A stretch of DNA of 64,000 nucleotides, taken from positions 1 through 64,000 of the forward strand of contig CAZJEB010000001.1 in the NCBI GenBank assembly GCA_964544955.1, given 5' to 3'. The notes under the pieces are model-generated. The model was not told the origin of the DNA. It did not search any database and worked only from the letters and a program-made list of their open reading frames with translations. Made by a program: the position numbers and the translations under genes. Shown here one piece after another: positions 1 through 9,706 of the stretch; position 1 is the stretch's first letter; each line of letters begins with the position of its first letter. The stretch comes from JAAZPT01 sp964544955 (GTDB taxonomy: Bacteria > Bacillota > Clostridia > Christensenellales > Aristaeellaceae).

Positions 1-54
1 TATTGTTCCGATATTTACGTGGGGCTTATTTCTTTCAAATTTTGCCTTTGCCAT
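1..54 (-). CDS. tuf: Elongation factor Tu, N-terminal fragment (runs off window)
   Basis: Only the first 18 codons lie in the window, read on the minus strand from the ATG at 52-54. They encode MAKAKFERNKPHVNIGTI, the invariant start of bacterial EF-Tu, just before the GHVDHGKT P-loop. A strong GGAGGAG ribosome binding site lies at 61-67. EF-Tu is the GTPase that brings aminoacyl-tRNA to the ribosome. The tRNA-Gly immediately upstream on the same strand is probably in the same transcript, driven by the promoter at 241-269. The rest of the gene lies left of the window. Confidence 0.93.
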   Translation of the reverse strand, partial: MAKAKFERNKPHVNIGTI

Positions 55-135
55 TGGAATCTCCTCCTACAACAAGTTTATTTTTAGAAGAAACATTGTA
101 CCTTGTGTACAAGTTCAACCGGCATAATTTGCGGT

Positions 136-209
136 TGGAGCGGGTGATGGGAATCGAACCCACGTAATCGGCTTGGGAAGCCGACGCTCTACCATTGAGC
201 TACACCCGC
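136..209 (-). tRNA. tRNA-Gly, anticodon CCC
   Basis: Read on the minus strand, the 74-nt gene folds as a cloverleaf. The acceptor stem is GCGGGTG/CACCCGC, the T-arm contains GGTTCGATTCC, and the anticodon stem TCGGC/GCCGA holds the loop TTCCCAA. The anticodon CCC reads GGG glycine codons. The discriminator is T and the CCA end is encoded. It sits between a consensus promoter and tuf. Confidence 0.95.
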
Positions 210-240
210 ATGTCCGCAAAACTTTATGCTGGATAAAAGT

Positions 241-269
241 ATTTTATATGCAAAAGTAATGTTTGTCAA
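241..269 (-). promoter_or_regulatory. Sigma-A-type promoter for tRNA-Gly and tuf
   Basis: On the minus strand there is a perfect TTGACA at 264-269, a 17-nt spacer, and a TAAAAT -10 box at 241-246. Transcription would start about 25 nt before the tRNA 5' end. Strength and position suit a stable-RNA and tuf promoter. Confidence 0.75.
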
Positions 270-320
270 TAATAGGGCAATATTAACAATTTATGTATTG
301 TTTTATAAAAATTATTGGGT

Positions 321-785
321 TTATGATACGCTGTTTAATATATCATCAATTGACATTTCATAATAAGTACAACCAGGTTCTTTTAACAAATCGCCAATAA
401 AACTATCTGCTTTAATTAACATTTCACCTGTTGATAAAATATCAGCAACAAGGGAATTTAAACTTATATTATAACTTAATATTAATATTTCCTCGTTGTT
501 TGTAAATGGGAAAAAACACCATACTGTTTCAGTGTCATATACTACCATATAACAATTAACTAAATTATTTATATTTATTGGGTTGTTAGCCTCAAAATTA
601 TAATCAGATAATATTGTTGCAGTAAAATTTACTCTATATTCTGGGCTTACAATATCTTCAAATCTATAATTACCAAAATAGGCCTTTGTATATTGGCCAT
701 TTAGTTCCATGCTTTTAGCAAACGAGTTATTTGGTATACAAATTATAAGCATAATTAATAAAATAAAGGATAACAAACGTTTCAT
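321..785 (-). CDS. Small secreted protein of unknown function
   Basis: The 154-residue product starts with a clear signal peptide: MKR, then a hydrophobic stretch of about 17 residues, then a likely cleavage after NSFA near residue 23. The mature part, about 130 residues, is acidic and beta-like with no motif I recognise. It has no lipobox and no membrane anchor, so it is probably released or loosely held outside the cell. The start is supported by a GAGGTGAA site just upstream of the ATG. It stands alone between the tRNA-Gly promoter and the divergent glycogen operon. No function is proposed. Confidence 0.7.
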   Translation of the reverse strand: MKRLLSFILLIMLIICIPNNSFAKSMELNGQYTKAYFGNYRFEDIVSPEYRVNFTATILSDYNFEANNPININNLVNCYMVVYDTETVWCFFPFTNNEEILILSYNISLNSLVADILSTGEMLIKADSFIGDLLKEPGCTYYEMSIDDILNSVS

Positions 786-926
786 ATTTCACCTCGGTAA
801 TTTGTTTATAATTATATTATAAACTATTTTTTTATACTTTTAAATGATAATAATCATAATATTGTATATAATAGAAAATTAATATATAAAATAGTATATA
901 ATAATCCATAAAAACTCAAATTATGA

Positions 927-955
927 TTGTTTTACGTTAATTTTTATGCTAATAT
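927..955 (+). promoter_or_regulatory. Putative promoter of the glycogen operon
   Basis: TTGTTT at 927-932, a 17-nt spacer and TAATAT at 950-955 lie about 45 bases upstream of glgB. No operator or riboswitch was recognised in the rest of the 786-1001 gap, which is very AT-rich. Confidence 0.5.
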
Positions 956-1001
956 ATAGGCATAAGGGAAAAGTAAATATTATGGTAAGAGAGGTACATA
1001 T

Positions 1002-2981
1002 ATGAAATATATTACTCCTAATGATAATGATCGTAATAAGTTTCATGAGGGCAAAAGTAGGTATGCATACCAAATGCTCGGAGCACATACTTGTATTCAA
1101 GATGGTGTAAAAATGTGGCATTTCTCAGTATGGGCACCAAATGCTCTAGGGGTTTCCGTTGTTGGTCATTTTAATGAATGGGATCCTGATGCTGATGTAA
1201 TGACAAAACAATATGATGGAACTTGGGATTTAAGAATTCCTTTCGATAAAGTGGGGGAAGGTTATGCTTATAAATATGCCATTAAGTGTAAAAATGGCAA
1301 TACAATTTTTAAAGCAGATCCTTATGCTTTTTATTCTGAATTAAGGCCAAACACAGCAAGCAGAACTTATGATTTGGAAGGTTACGAATGGAAAGACTCT
1401 GCTTGGATGGAAAAACGATCCACCTTTAATCCTTACATAAGCCCAATAAACATATATGAAGTTCATTTGGGTAGTTGGCGTAGGCATGAGGATGGAAGCT
1501 TTTATACATACAAAGAGCTAGCTGTTGAACTTGTAGAATATGTTAAGGAAATGGGCTATACCCACGTTGAAATTATGCCCATTATGGAACACCCACTAGA
1601 TATGTCTTGGGGCTATCAAGTTACAGGTTTTTACTCGGCTACATCAAGGTTTGGCGAACCGAAAGACTTTATGGAATTAGTTGATGCCTTCCATCAGGCC
1701 GATATTGGCGTTATTTTAGACTGGGTTCCTGCTCACTTTCCACGTGATGCGTTTGGACTTCGTAGGTTTGATGGCACAGCATTATATGAACATCCAGATC
1801 CACGCAGGGGCGATATGCAACAATGGGGAACCCATATGTTCGATTTTGCACGTGGCGAAGTATGCAGCTTTCTATTAAGTAATGCTTGCTTTTGGATAGA
1901 TTATTTCCATATTGATGGTTTACGTTGCGATGCTGTAAGTAGTATGCTTTATTATGATTTTTGCAGAGAAGAAGGCGAGTGGATTCCAAACTGCTTTGGT
2001 GGTAGGGAAAACTTAGATGCAATAAACTTTATGCGATACATGAATAAAGTTGTGTATAGGGATTTTGCAGGTATTATGATGATAGCAGAAGAATCAAGTT
2101 CCTACCCACTTATAACAAAACCTGCTTACATGGGTGGTTTAGGTTTTGGTTTTAAATGGAATATGGGTTGGATGAACGATATATTATCATACGTAAAGCT
2201 TGATCCAGTATACAGAAAATATCATCATGATAAACTAACGTTTTCTTTGTTCTATGCCTTTAGTGAAAACTATATTTTACCATTCTCCCACGATGAAGTA
2301 GTACATGGTAAACATTCCATGTTAGATAAAAACCCTGGCGATCTTTGGAATAAGTTTTCAGGCCTCAGGGCCTTATATGGTTTTACAATGGCTCATCCAG
2401 GTAAAAAACTATTATTTATGGGTAGCGAATTTGCTCATTATATTGAATGGAAATTTGATGATCAGTTGGATTGGTTTTTGCTTGTTTATGATAGGCACCC
2501 ACAAGTTCAAAAGTATGTTAAAGCTTTAAATAAGTTTTATACATCAACCCCAGCCTTTTATGAAGTTGAAGATTCTTGGGATGGTTTCCAATGGTTAACT
2601 GCGAATGATACAGATAATAGTATCTTTGCATTTACTAGAAGTGATAAAAAAGGAAATACTATTATAGCAGTTGCTAATTTTACACCAGTATTCCACCCAA
2701 TGTACAAAATTGGCTTGCCGTTACCTGGTACAATAAAAGAATGTTTTAATAGTGATTTAGAGGCTTATGGCGGTTCAAACCAATACAATGCTTATGAATT
2801 AAGGGCGAATAAAGAGCTATGTAATGGCTTACCATATAATGTTGAAATTTGCGTTCCACCAATGTCTTGTGTGTATTTCACATATGAAAAGGAAGCTATA
2901 CCTGTGGAAAAACCAGCAAGCTTGAATGATTATAAGCTTAATTTCAAAAAAATAAAAAATCTAAAAAGTGCAAAAAAATAG
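1002..2981 (+). CDS. glgB: 1,4-alpha-glucan branching enzyme
   Basis: This GH13 enzyme forms the alpha-1,6 branches of glycogen. The 659-residue protein has an N-terminal CBM48-like domain (about 20-130, with FSVWAPNA and VVGHFNEW) and then the TIM barrel. The catalytic residues are visible: nucleophile D310 in DGLRCDAV, acid/base E363 in MIAEESS, and D431 in SHDEVVHG. The usual DGLRVDAV reads DGLRCDAV here, a change next to the nucleophile that should be tolerated. The ATG follows GAGAGG at about 10 nt. It is the first gene of glgB-glgC-glgD-glgA and cytoplasmic. Length is normal for short bacterial GlgB. Confidence 0.96.
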   Translation: MKYITPNDNDRNKFHEGKSRYAYQMLGAHTCIQDGVKMWHFSVWAPNALGVSVVGHFNEWDPDADVMTKQYDGTWDLRIPFDKVGEGYAYKYAIKCKNGNTIFKADPYAFYSELRPNTASRTYDLEGYEWKDSAWMEKRSTFNPYISPINIYEVHLGSWRRHEDGSFYTYKELAVELVEYVKEMGYTHVEIMPIMEHPLDMSWGYQVTGFYSATSRFGEPKDFMELVDAFHQADIGVILDWVPAHFPRDAFGLRRFDGTALYEHPDPRRGDMQQWGTHMFDFARGEVCSFLLSNACFWIDYFHIDGLRCDAVSSMLYYDFCREEGEWIPNCFGGRENLDAINFMRYMNKVVYRDFAGIMMIAEESSSYPLITKPAYMGGLGFGFKWNMGWMNDILSYVKLDPVYRKYHHDKLTFSLFYAFSENYILPFSHDEVVHGKHSMLDKNPGDLWNKFSGLRALYGFTMAHPGKKLLFMGSEFAHYIEWKFDDQLDWFLLVYDRHPQVQKYVKALNKFYTSTPAFYEVEDSWDGFQWLTANDTDNSIFAFTRSDKKGNTIIAVANFTPVFHPMYKIGLPLPGTIKECFNSDLEAYGGSNQYNAYELRANKELCNGLPYNVEICVPPMSCVYFTYEKEAIPVEKPASLNDYKLNFKKIKNLKSAKK

Positions 2982-3045
2982 TTGTAATTATACTTAATAA
3001 GTATTTTTAATTATATGTAATATTCGAGTAGGAGGATTGAAATCC

Positions 3046-4215
3046 ATGATTAGGAAAAAAGAGTGTGTAGCAATGCTATTAGCAGGCGGGCAAGGTAGTA
3101 GGTTGGGTATCCTTACTGCAAATGTAGCAAAACCAGCTGTTCCCTTTGGTGGAAAGTATAGAATTATTGACTTTCCTCTCAGTAACTGTACTAACAGCGG
3201 TATCGACGTTGTGGGGGTATTAACACAGTATAGGCCTTTAGAATTAAACGCATATATTGGTAGCGGCTCTCCTTGGGATCTTGACCTTTCTTATGGTGGC
3301 GTTTTCGTTTTACCACCCTATATGAAGGAAAAAAGCGGTGAATGGTATAAAGGTACTGCTAATGCAATATTCCAAAACTTAGCTTTTATTAGGCAATATA
3401 ATCCTGACTATGTTCTAATTTTAAGTGGTGACCATATCTATAAAATGGATTATAATGCAATGCTTGATTATCATATTGATAAAGGTGCCGATGCTACTAT
3501 AGCAGTTCGTGAAGTTCCATGGGAGGATGCAAGCAGGTTTGGTTTGATGTTTACTGATGAAGAGAATGCCGTTATAGAATTCCAGGAAAAACCAGCTCAA
3601 CCAAAAAGCAACAAAGCATCAATGGGTGTTTATATTTTCTCTTGGGATAAACTTGATAAGTATCTTACCCTTGATGAAAGTAATCCAAACAGCTCTAATG
3701 ACTTTGGTAAAAACATTATTCCTATGATGCTTGAGGATGAACAAAAACTATTTGCTTATGAATTTAACGACTATTGGAAAGACGTTGGTACAATAGAAAG
3801 CTTATGGGAAGCAAATATGGACTTGCTTGAAGATTCTGTTCCAATCGATTTATACGATAACAAATGGAGAATTTATGCAAGGAACCCCAGTATGCCACCT
3901 CACTATATTGCAAATGGCGGTAGTGTAAAAGATAGCCTTATTACTGAAGGCTGCGAAGTATACGGTAATGTTGATCATTCTGTACTTTTTGCAGGTGTAA
4001 CCGTACAAGAAGGGGCTAGAGTAAACGATTCTGTTGTTATGCCTGGTGCAACAATAGGCCGTGGCGCAATTATAACAAGGGCTATTTTAGCAGAAAATTG
4101 TGTTATTGAACCAGGTGCAGTTGTAGGCGAAGAAACTGGCCTTATTGCAGTTGTTGGTAATGGTGCAGTTGTTAAATCTGGCCAAGTTGTTGCTGCTGGA
4201 ACACAAGTAGAATAA
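3046..4215 (+). CDS. glgC: Glucose-1-phosphate adenylyltransferase, catalytic subunit
   Basis: It makes ADP-glucose from glucose-1-phosphate and ATP, the committed step of glycogen synthesis. The nucleotide-binding motif LAGGQGSRL is near the N-terminus, followed by [25 protein letters not shown] and EFQEKPAQP, and a C-terminal left-handed beta-helix of hexapeptide repeats. I place the start at the ATG at 3046 (389 aa), because AGGAGG at about 3030-3035 is 10 nt away. The TTG at 3037 would be almost on top of that site. A weak 5-bp hairpin with a T-run lies between glgB and this gene (about 2990-3008) and might trim read-through. It likely pairs with GlgD encoded next. Confidence 0.95.
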   Translation: MIRKKECVAMLLAGGQGSRLGILTANVAKPAVPFGGKYRIIDFPLSNCTNSGIDVVGVLTQYRPLELNAYIGSGSPWDLDLSYGGVFVLPPYMKEKSGEWYKGTANAIFQNLAFIRQYNPDYVLILSGDHIYKMDYNAMLDYHIDKGADATIAVREVPWEDASRFGLMFTDEENAVIEFQEKPAQPKSNKASMGVYIFSWDKLDKYLTLDESNPNSSNDFGKNIIPMMLEDEQKLFAYEFNDYWKDVGTIESLWEANMDLLEDSVPIDLYDNKWRIYARNPSMPPHYIANGGSVKDSLITEGCEVYGNVDHSVLFAGVTVQEGARVNDSVVMPGATIGRGAIITRAILAENCVIEPGAVVGEETGLIAVVGNGAVVKSGQVVAAGTQVE

Positions 4216-4250
4216 TTTTCTGATCAGTTTTTAGAGAGGAAGGACTATAT

Positions 4251-5372
4251 ATGAAAAACGTAATGGGTGTTATATATACAGGGGAGAAGGATGAATTCCT
4301 TCGTGAATTAACCATATCTCGTGCTATTGCTGCTTTACCTATAGCAGGTAGGTATCGTATAATCGACTTTATTATTAGTAGCATGGTTAACAGCAATATA
4401 AACAATGTTGGTGTTATAATGCAAAAAAACTACCATAGCTTGATGGATCATCTAGGCTCTGGTAAAGAATATGATCTTCACGGAAAAAATGACGGTTTGT
4501 TCATTTTACCGCCATTCTTAACCAGGGAAAACATTGGTGTTTATCAAGGCTTACTAGATGCTTTAAGGTCAAATATGAGCTACTTAAGGCGTAGTAAACA
4601 AGAATATGTTGTTGTTACAAATAGCTTAATAGTATTCAATGGTAAATTTAACCATATGTTTGATTTGCATATGGATAAGGGTGCCGATATTACAATGATG
4701 TACTCTAAAGATCCTGGAATTCAAAGGAGCGAATCTGGTGCATATTTAAATGTTGATGATGATAATAATGTTATAGATATTCAAGTTGCACCAACAAATC
4801 CAAGCTATCCAAACACATCAATGGAGTTCTACTTATTAAAGCGCGAACTACTTATAGATTTAGTTACGGATGCAACTTCCCATGGCTATCATAGCTTTAT
4901 ATCTGATATTCTACAAAGAAGCGTTAGAGAAAAATCTATGAAAATTGCTGCTTATGAATTTAAAAACAAACCATACCTTGTTGACTCTATACCCGCATAT
5001 TTCAATGCAAATATGGCACTTTTGGATACTAAAAACCGCAGAGAAATGTTCTGGGGCGATAGCACAGTTTATACAAAGGTTAGGGATGAACTACCAGGCA
5101 GAATTAAAGCAAATGCAAAAGTTGAAAACACTTTAGTTGCTGATGGATCTATAATTGAAGGTGACGTTAGCGATTCTGTAATTTTCCGTGGTGTTAAAAT
5201 TGATGAAGGCGCAGTTGTTAAAAATTGTGTAATTATGCAAGATGCACATGTTGAACGTGGCGTTACATTAGAAAACTGTATTTTGGATAAGGAAACTGTA
5301 ATTAAGACGGGCGGCAGGTTAATAGGGCCTAAGAGCTACCCAATTGTTATAGCAAAAAGGATGGTAGTTTAA
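4251..5372 (+). CDS. glgD: GlgD, non-catalytic ADP-glucose pyrophosphorylase subunit
   Basis: The 373-residue protein is homologous along its length to GlgC, with GRYRIIDFIISSMVNS and a C-terminal beta-helix (about 280-373). The catalytic nucleotide loop is gone: where GlgC has LAGGQGSRL, this protein has YTGEKDEFLREL. The pyrophosphorylase signature [10 protein letters not shown] is also lost. In Bacillota, GlgD is known as a partner that raises the activity of GlgC in a GlgC/GlgD heterotetramer, and that role is inferred here from the adjacent gene. An AGAGAGGAAGGA site precedes the ATG. It lies 35 bases after glgC in the same operon. Confidence 0.93.
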   Translation: MKNVMGVIYTGEKDEFLRELTISRAIAALPIAGRYRIIDFIISSMVNSNINNVGVIMQKNYHSLMDHLGSGKEYDLHGKNDGLFILPPFLTRENIGVYQGLLDALRSNMSYLRRSKQEYVVVTNSLIVFNGKFNHMFDLHMDKGADITMMYSKDPGIQRSESGAYLNVDDDNNVIDIQVAPTNPSYPNTSMEFYLLKRELLIDLVTDATSHGYHSFISDILQRSVREKSMKIAAYEFKNKPYLVDSIPAYFNANMALLDTKNRREMFWGDSTVYTKVRDELPGRIKANAKVENTLVADGSIIEGDVSDSVIFRGVKIDEGAVVKNCVIMQDAHVERGVTLENCILDKETVIKTGGRLIGPKSYPIVIAKRMVV

Positions 5373-5464
5373 TCGAATATTCGCATATTTGATTTTTTAT
5401 GAGTTATAATGTAAAGTAATAACTGTTGTTTATTATTTTATATTTATGTAGGAGGATGTTAAAT

Positions 5465-6910
5465 TTGAATATTTTATTTACTGCCAGTGAATGTGTACCT
5501 TTTTGCAAAACAGGCGGCTTAGCCGACGTTGTAGGTTCACTCGCTCCAGTTTTAGCTAAAGAAGGTCATGATGTAAGGGTAATTTTACCTTTATACAGTG
5601 CTATAGATGAAAAGTGGCAGTCTCAGCTAGAACATGTGCTTAACTTTGAAGTTGAGTTAGGGTGGAGAAAACAATATTGTGGCATAGAAAAACTAGTAAA
5701 AGATGGCGTTACCTATTATTTCATCGATAATAAGTATTATTTTGCTAGGCCTTACATTTATGGCCTTGGCGGTGATGAATACGAACGTTATGGTTTTTTC
5801 TGCCGTGCAATATTAAATGCACTACCAATGCTTGATTTCAAACCTGATGTTTTACATGCCCATGACTGGCAGTCTGGTATGGTTCCAGCATTATTAAAAA
5901 TACAGTATGCTCATTTACCTTTTTATTCGTCTATTCGTACTGTTTACACAATACACAATTTGCAATATCAAGGTATATTCTCAATTAAAGAAGTACAAGA
6001 TGTATTAGGCTTAGGTGATAGCATATTTACATCTGATAAAATTGAATCCTTTGGCAATGCTAACTTTATGAAAGCTGGTATAGTGTATGCTGATGCTATA
6101 ACAACAGTTAGTAAAAGCTATGCAGAAGAAATTACAACCGCATATTATGGCGAATGCATGGATCCTATTTTAAGGGCACGTAGGGACTCTTTATTTGGAA
6201 TAGTTAATGGTATTGATATAGATGATTACGATCCTGAAAAAGATCCACTAATTCCCTTCCACTTCACAAAGAAAAACTTTAGTGGGAAAGCTCGTTGCAA
6301 GGCAGCTTTACAGAAAGAATTAAATTTAAAGGTTGATTCTAAAATACCTGTTGTTGCTATGATTACAAGGCTAAGCAACCAAAAGGGTCTTGACCTTATT
6401 GATAGAGTTATAAGTGAAATTATGGAAGAAGACTTACAACTTGTTGTTTTAGGCATGGGCGATTCCAGGTATGTAAATATGTTTGCTTGGGCTGAGCAAC
6501 AATACCCAAATAGAGTTGCGGCTAGGTTTGTAATGGATCATGAGCTTGCACATAGAATTTATGCTGGTGCCGATCTATTCCTAATGCCATCACAATTTGA
6601 ACCATGTGGTTTAAGCCAAATGATGAGCATGCGCTATGGTACAGTTCCAATTGTTAGGGAAACTGGTGGCTTACGCGATACAGTATTAAGTTACAATGAG
6701 TTTAATAATGAGGGTAATGGCTTTACATTCTTTAACTATAATGCCCACGATATGTTAAACACAATAAGAAGAGCTGTGCATTATTTTAAAAATGAAAAGG
6801 CAATTTTCCGTACAATTCGTCAACGCGGAATGGATGGAGACTTTAGTTGGAATCATTCGGCTAAAGAATATGTTGATATTTATAAACGTGTTGCTGTAGG
6901 TCAAAAGTAA
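5465..6910 (+). CDS. glgA: Glycogen synthase (ADP-glucose-dependent)
   Basis: A GT5 glucosyltransferase that extends alpha-1,4-glucan from ADP-glucose. Visible motifs are KTGGLADV near the N-terminus (ADP-glucose binding), HAHDWQSG, TIHNLQYQG, and the C-terminal EPCGLSQMMSMRYG and RETGGLRDTV. I start at the TTG at 5465 (481 aa), which is 9-10 nt from AGGAGG at about 5450-5455 and gives the typical MNILFTASE start. An in-frame ATG at 5456 directly abuts that site and a longer frame from 5426 runs through it, so both are unlikely. It is the last gene of the glycogen operon; a terminator follows. No glycogen phosphorylase gene is in the window. Confidence 0.95.
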   Translation: MNILFTASECVPFCKTGGLADVVGSLAPVLAKEGHDVRVILPLYSAIDEKWQSQLEHVLNFEVELGWRKQYCGIEKLVKDGVTYYFIDNKYYFARPYIYGLGGDEYERYGFFCRAILNALPMLDFKPDVLHAHDWQSGMVPALLKIQYAHLPFYSSIRTVYTIHNLQYQGIFSIKEVQDVLGLGDSIFTSDKIESFGNANFMKAGIVYADAITTVSKSYAEEITTAYYGECMDPILRARRDSLFGIVNGIDIDDYDPEKDPLIPFHFTKKNFSGKARCKAALQKELNLKVDSKIPVVAMITRLSNQKGLDLIDRVISEIMEEDLQLVVLGMGDSRYVNMFAWAEQQYPNRVAARFVMDHELAHRIYAGADLFLMPSQFEPCGLSQMMSMRYGTVPIVRETGGLRDTVLSYNEFNNEGNGFTFFNYNAHDMLNTIRRAVHYFKNEKAIFRTIRQRGMDGDFSWNHSAKEYVDIYKRVAVGQK

Positions 6911-6924
6911 TTTAATCTTTTCTA

Positions 6925-6949
6925 GGGCGAGCAAATGCTCGCCCTTTTT
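6925..6949 (+). terminator. Terminator of the glycogen operon
   Basis: A perfect 8-bp GC-rich stem, GGGCGAGC/GCTCGCCC, with an AAAT loop, is followed by five T residues. It lies 15 bases after the glgA stop. Confidence 0.92.
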
Positions 6950-7030
6950 AATTACTATAAAAACAAGTGCAATTATAGTAAATCTTGTTAAATGCGCTGT
7001 TTTGTGGTATTATCTTTTGGAGGTGATTTT

Positions 7031-7723
7031 TTGAAAACATCTAATTTTCGTAAAAACCCTATGGATATTTTATCCCTTGTTTTTACTACCATAGGTATTA
7101 TATTAGTATTTACAGCGATTGTTGTAAGTGTAAAAAATATTAATTTTACAAATAACTCAAAACAAATAACAGCTATTGTAAGCAATATAGCTGTTCAAAA
7201 TGATAACAATAACAAAAAATACAAGGACACATTGTTAAACTATCATTTTGATGGTAAAGATTACGAAAATGTTAGCTTGGGAACATATTTAAACAAAGCT
7301 AACATTGGTGATAGCGTTGAAGTATATGTTAGAGAAGATAATCCTTTTGAAATACAAGCCAATAAAGGTGAATTTTTACTACCGATATTTCTTTTTGTTC
7401 TAGGGGCATTATTACTAGTCTCCGCTGTAATGGCGAAAAAATCAATAGAAAAAAGGAAAAAAGAAATAGAATATTTGTTAACTAATGGAAACAAAATAAT
7501 AGCAAAAGTATTAGATGTTGATATAAATACTGCTTTAGGATTTGGTAGCAAAAGGCCAAGAATAATTATTGCAATAGCAAGTAATCAAAAAGAAAAATAT
7601 TATAGCGATAATTTATGGATTGCACCTGATTATGATATAATAGGTGTAGATATTGATGTGTACATTAACAAACAAGATACTAAAAAGTATTATGTTGATA
7701 TTAGAAAATTTGAGGAGAATTAA
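7031..7723 (+). CDS. Two-TM membrane protein, DUF3592-like
   Basis: The 230-residue protein has a hydrophobic helix near the N-terminus (sequence [18 protein letters not shown]) and a second one near residues 115-135 ([17 protein letters not shown]). A soluble part of about 75 residues lies between them and another after the second helix. The two-helix plan with paired beta-rich domains resembles DUF3592 proteins, whose function is not established. The TTG at 7031 is chosen because GGAGGTGA at 7019-7026 fits it, whereas the ATG at 6992 lacks a site. It heads a three-gene group with the YbjQ-like and polytopic membrane proteins. Confidence 0.65.
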   Translation: MKTSNFRKNPMDILSLVFTTIGIILVFTAIVVSVKNINFTNNSKQITAIVSNIAVQNDNNNKKYKDTLLNYHFDGKDYENVSLGTYLNKANIGDSVEVYVREDNPFEIQANKGEFLLPIFLFVLGALLLVSAVMAKKSIEKRKKEIEYLLTNGNKIIAKVLDVDINTALGFGSKRPRIIIAIASNQKEKYYSDNLWIAPDYDIIGVDIDVYINKQDTKKYYVDIRKFEEN

Positions 7724-7725
7724 TT

Positions 7726-8049
7726 ATGATTATTACTACAACAAACTCAATAGATGGAAAAAAGGTTAAGGAATATAAAGGTATAGTTTTTGGTGAAGTT
7801 ATTTCCGGTGTTAACTTTATGAAAGATATTGCGGCTAGTTTTAGAAACATTTTTGGTGGCAGAAGCCAAAGTTATGAACAAGAATTAACAACAGCAAGAG
7901 AAAATGCTTTAGCTGAAATGAGCCAAAGGGCAGAAGATATGGGCGCAAATGCAGTATTATCGGTTGATGTGGATTATGAGGTTTTAGGACATGAAGGCGC
8001 TAATATGTTACTTGTAACCGCAAGTGGTACAGCTGTTATTGTTGAGTAA
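7726..8049 (+). CDS. YbjQ / UPF0145 family protein
   Basis: The 107-residue protein matches the YbjQ family (PF01906, sometimes called heavy-metal-binding domain) in length and pattern: an N-terminal TTTNSIDG, an EVISG strand, an ARENALAEM helix, [17 protein letters not shown], and a final beta strand. Family members form pentameric rings in crystal structures; their cellular role is unsettled. It starts 2 bases after the upstream membrane protein gene, so the two are co-transcribed and perhaps functionally linked. Confidence 0.8.
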   Translation: MIITTTNSIDGKKVKEYKGIVFGEVISGVNFMKDIAASFRNIFGGRSQSYEQELTTARENALAEMSQRAEDMGANAVLSVDVDYEVLGHEGANMLLVTASGTAVIVE

Positions 8050-8072
8050 ATTTATTTGGAGGGCTTTTAATC

Positions 8073-8990
8073 TTGAGTAATGAACAACAAGCTTATAAAG
8101 CAAAAAAATTTGGGTATAGCTTTAAAAGGCTAATAGCAAGGTATCCATTAATATTAGTAAGCACATTAATGCATGTGCTTTTAAGGGCTGTTGCATTGAT
8201 ACCAACAATTTATTGGTTTAGTCAAAGAAATTATCCAAACCCTTGGTATTTAAATATCGTAACAATATTGTTATGGTTTTTTGTAGTGCTTCCTATTAGA
8301 GCCTCTTATTCAAGTGCATTAGAAAAGGCCGCATGTGGGCAAAAATATTCAATTTCCAGTAGCTTTTCCTTATCAAACTATGGTGAAAAATTATTGATTG
8401 GTATTAAATGGATAATAAAATTAATACCATGGTCAATACCGCTTGTTGCTGGAGGGGTTTTTGCATATATTGTATTTTATAGTGATAATAGCTATGGAAT
8501 AAACGGAGCCTCAGTTCTTAAAGGTTTAAAATCTGTTGCAATGTTTGTATTTGGAGATAATGCTTCAATAACTGAAATGGGATTGGTTATGATAATTATA
8601 TTTACATTACTTTATCTAATTTTTATTATAGGCGTTGTAAGAAATAGTGCTTATAGGTATTTAAAAGTTAGCCCAATAAAATTGGCTGCAATACCTGATG
8701 CTGAAGTTAGGCGTTGTTTAATTAAAAACAGAATAAAACAATTATTGTTTGGCCTGTTGAACCTAATTTTACTTAGCCCAATTGTTATTTTTGTATATAA
8801 TAGTTTTTGGACTAATTATAAATCACAAAGTGATCTTATGAACTTTTTACCTAGCTTTAAGGATGCAAATTTTTATCAACCAATATTGATTTTTATGGTG
8901 GTTTGGTATTTGTTAATATTACCAATAAGAAGAATAAACAATGCATCTTTTTCAAACCATTGCCGTTATACTAGAGAAAATGACAAATAG
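8073..8990 (+). CDS. Polytopic membrane protein of unknown function
   Basis: The 305-residue protein has about six hydrophobic segments (around residues 27-50, 60-78, 108-135, 165-190, 220-245 and 265-285) separated by basic loops such as RASYSSALEKA. The layout recalls the DUF975-like family of integral membrane proteins, but I cannot assign it firmly. The start is TTG at 8073 with GGAGGG upstream at about 8058. Its last 11 bases overlap the start of the following pseudouridine synthase gene, so the two are translationally coupled. Confidence 0.6.
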   Translation: MSNEQQAYKAKKFGYSFKRLIARYPLILVSTLMHVLLRAVALIPTIYWFSQRNYPNPWYLNIVTILLWFFVVLPIRASYSSALEKAACGQKYSISSSFSLSNYGEKLLIGIKWIIKLIPWSIPLVAGGVFAYIVFYSDNSYGINGASVLKGLKSVAMFVFGDNASITEMGLVMIIIFTLLYLIFIIGVVRNSAYRYLKVSPIKLAAIPDAEVRRCLIKNRIKQLLFGLLNLILLSPIVIFVYNSFWTNYKSQSDLMNFLPSFKDANFYQPILIFMVVWYLLILPIRRINNASFSNHCRYTRENDK

Positions 8991-9705
8991 TAGACTTGAT
9001 AAGTATATTTCAGATAGCTTAAATATTACAAGAAAACAAGCACGCCTGTTAATATATAAGGGCAATATATCTGTAAATGGTAAAATTATTATAAATTCTG
9101 ATTTTAAAATAAATTTGGAAAATGATGAAGTGTTATACAATGCAGAGCCTGTAACTTCAAAACCTAAATATCAATATTATTTGCTAAACAAGCCAAAGGG
9201 CGTTATAACTGCATCAAAGGATAAAATTCATAGTACTGTTATTGATTTATTACCTGAACATTTTGTTAAAGATAATATAATGCCTGTTGGACGGCTTGAT
9301 AAGGACACTACAGGCTTGTTATTGTTTACAAATGATGGCGAACTTGCCCATAGGCTTATATCACCTAAAAGGCTTATTTATAAAACTTATGTCGCAAAAA
9401 TTGATAAACTAATTAATGCTGATGATATTTTTGCTTTTAATAGTGGTATTGAATTGTCAGATTTTAAAGCCTTGCCAGCAGAACTTGAAAAAAGTGAACT
9501 GGGCGAATACTACGCCCAAGTTAAAATATGTGAAGGTAAATTCCATCAAGTAAAAAGAATGTTTGCGGCTATTGGTGCAAATGTGGAAGAGCTTGATAGA
9601 ATTACATTTGGCCCTCTAAAAAAAGATCTTCCTTTAGGGGAAATAAGGTCTTTAAATCAAAATGAAGTAAAAGAACTATATAGCATGTGTAATTTAGAAA
9701 TATAA
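8980..9705 (+). CDS. rsuA: Pseudouridine synthase, RsuA family
   Basis: The protein isomerises a uridine in 16S rRNA (the RsuA target is U516 in E. coli). It has an S4 RNA-binding domain at the N-terminus (SRLDKYISDSLNITRKQA), then YLLNKPKGVITA, then the catalytic loop VGRLDKDTTGLLL containing the conserved Asp, and KICEGKFHQVKRM near the C-terminus. I start at the ATG at 8980 (241 aa), where the S4 domain begins. The longer frame from 8941 lies wholly inside the preceding gene. Specificity (RsuA versus a related enzyme) is inferred from similarity only. Confidence 0.85.
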   Translation: MTNSRLDKYISDSLNITRKQARLLIYKGNISVNGKIIINSDFKINLENDEVLYNAEPVTSKPKYQYYLLNKPKGVITASKDKIHSTVIDLLPEHFVKDNIMPVGRLDKDTTGLLLFTNDGELAHRLISPKRLIYKTYVAKIDKLINADDIFAFNSGIELSDFKALPAELEKSELGEYYAQVKICEGKFHQVKRMFAAIGANVEELDRITFGPLKKDLPLGEIRSLNQNEVKELYSMCNLEI

Positions 9706-9706
9706 T

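Noticed and set aside
2982..3045. Terminator between glgB and glgC
   Set aside because: The stem is only about 5 bp and A/T-rich; glgC has no promoter of its own that I could see, so read-through is expected.
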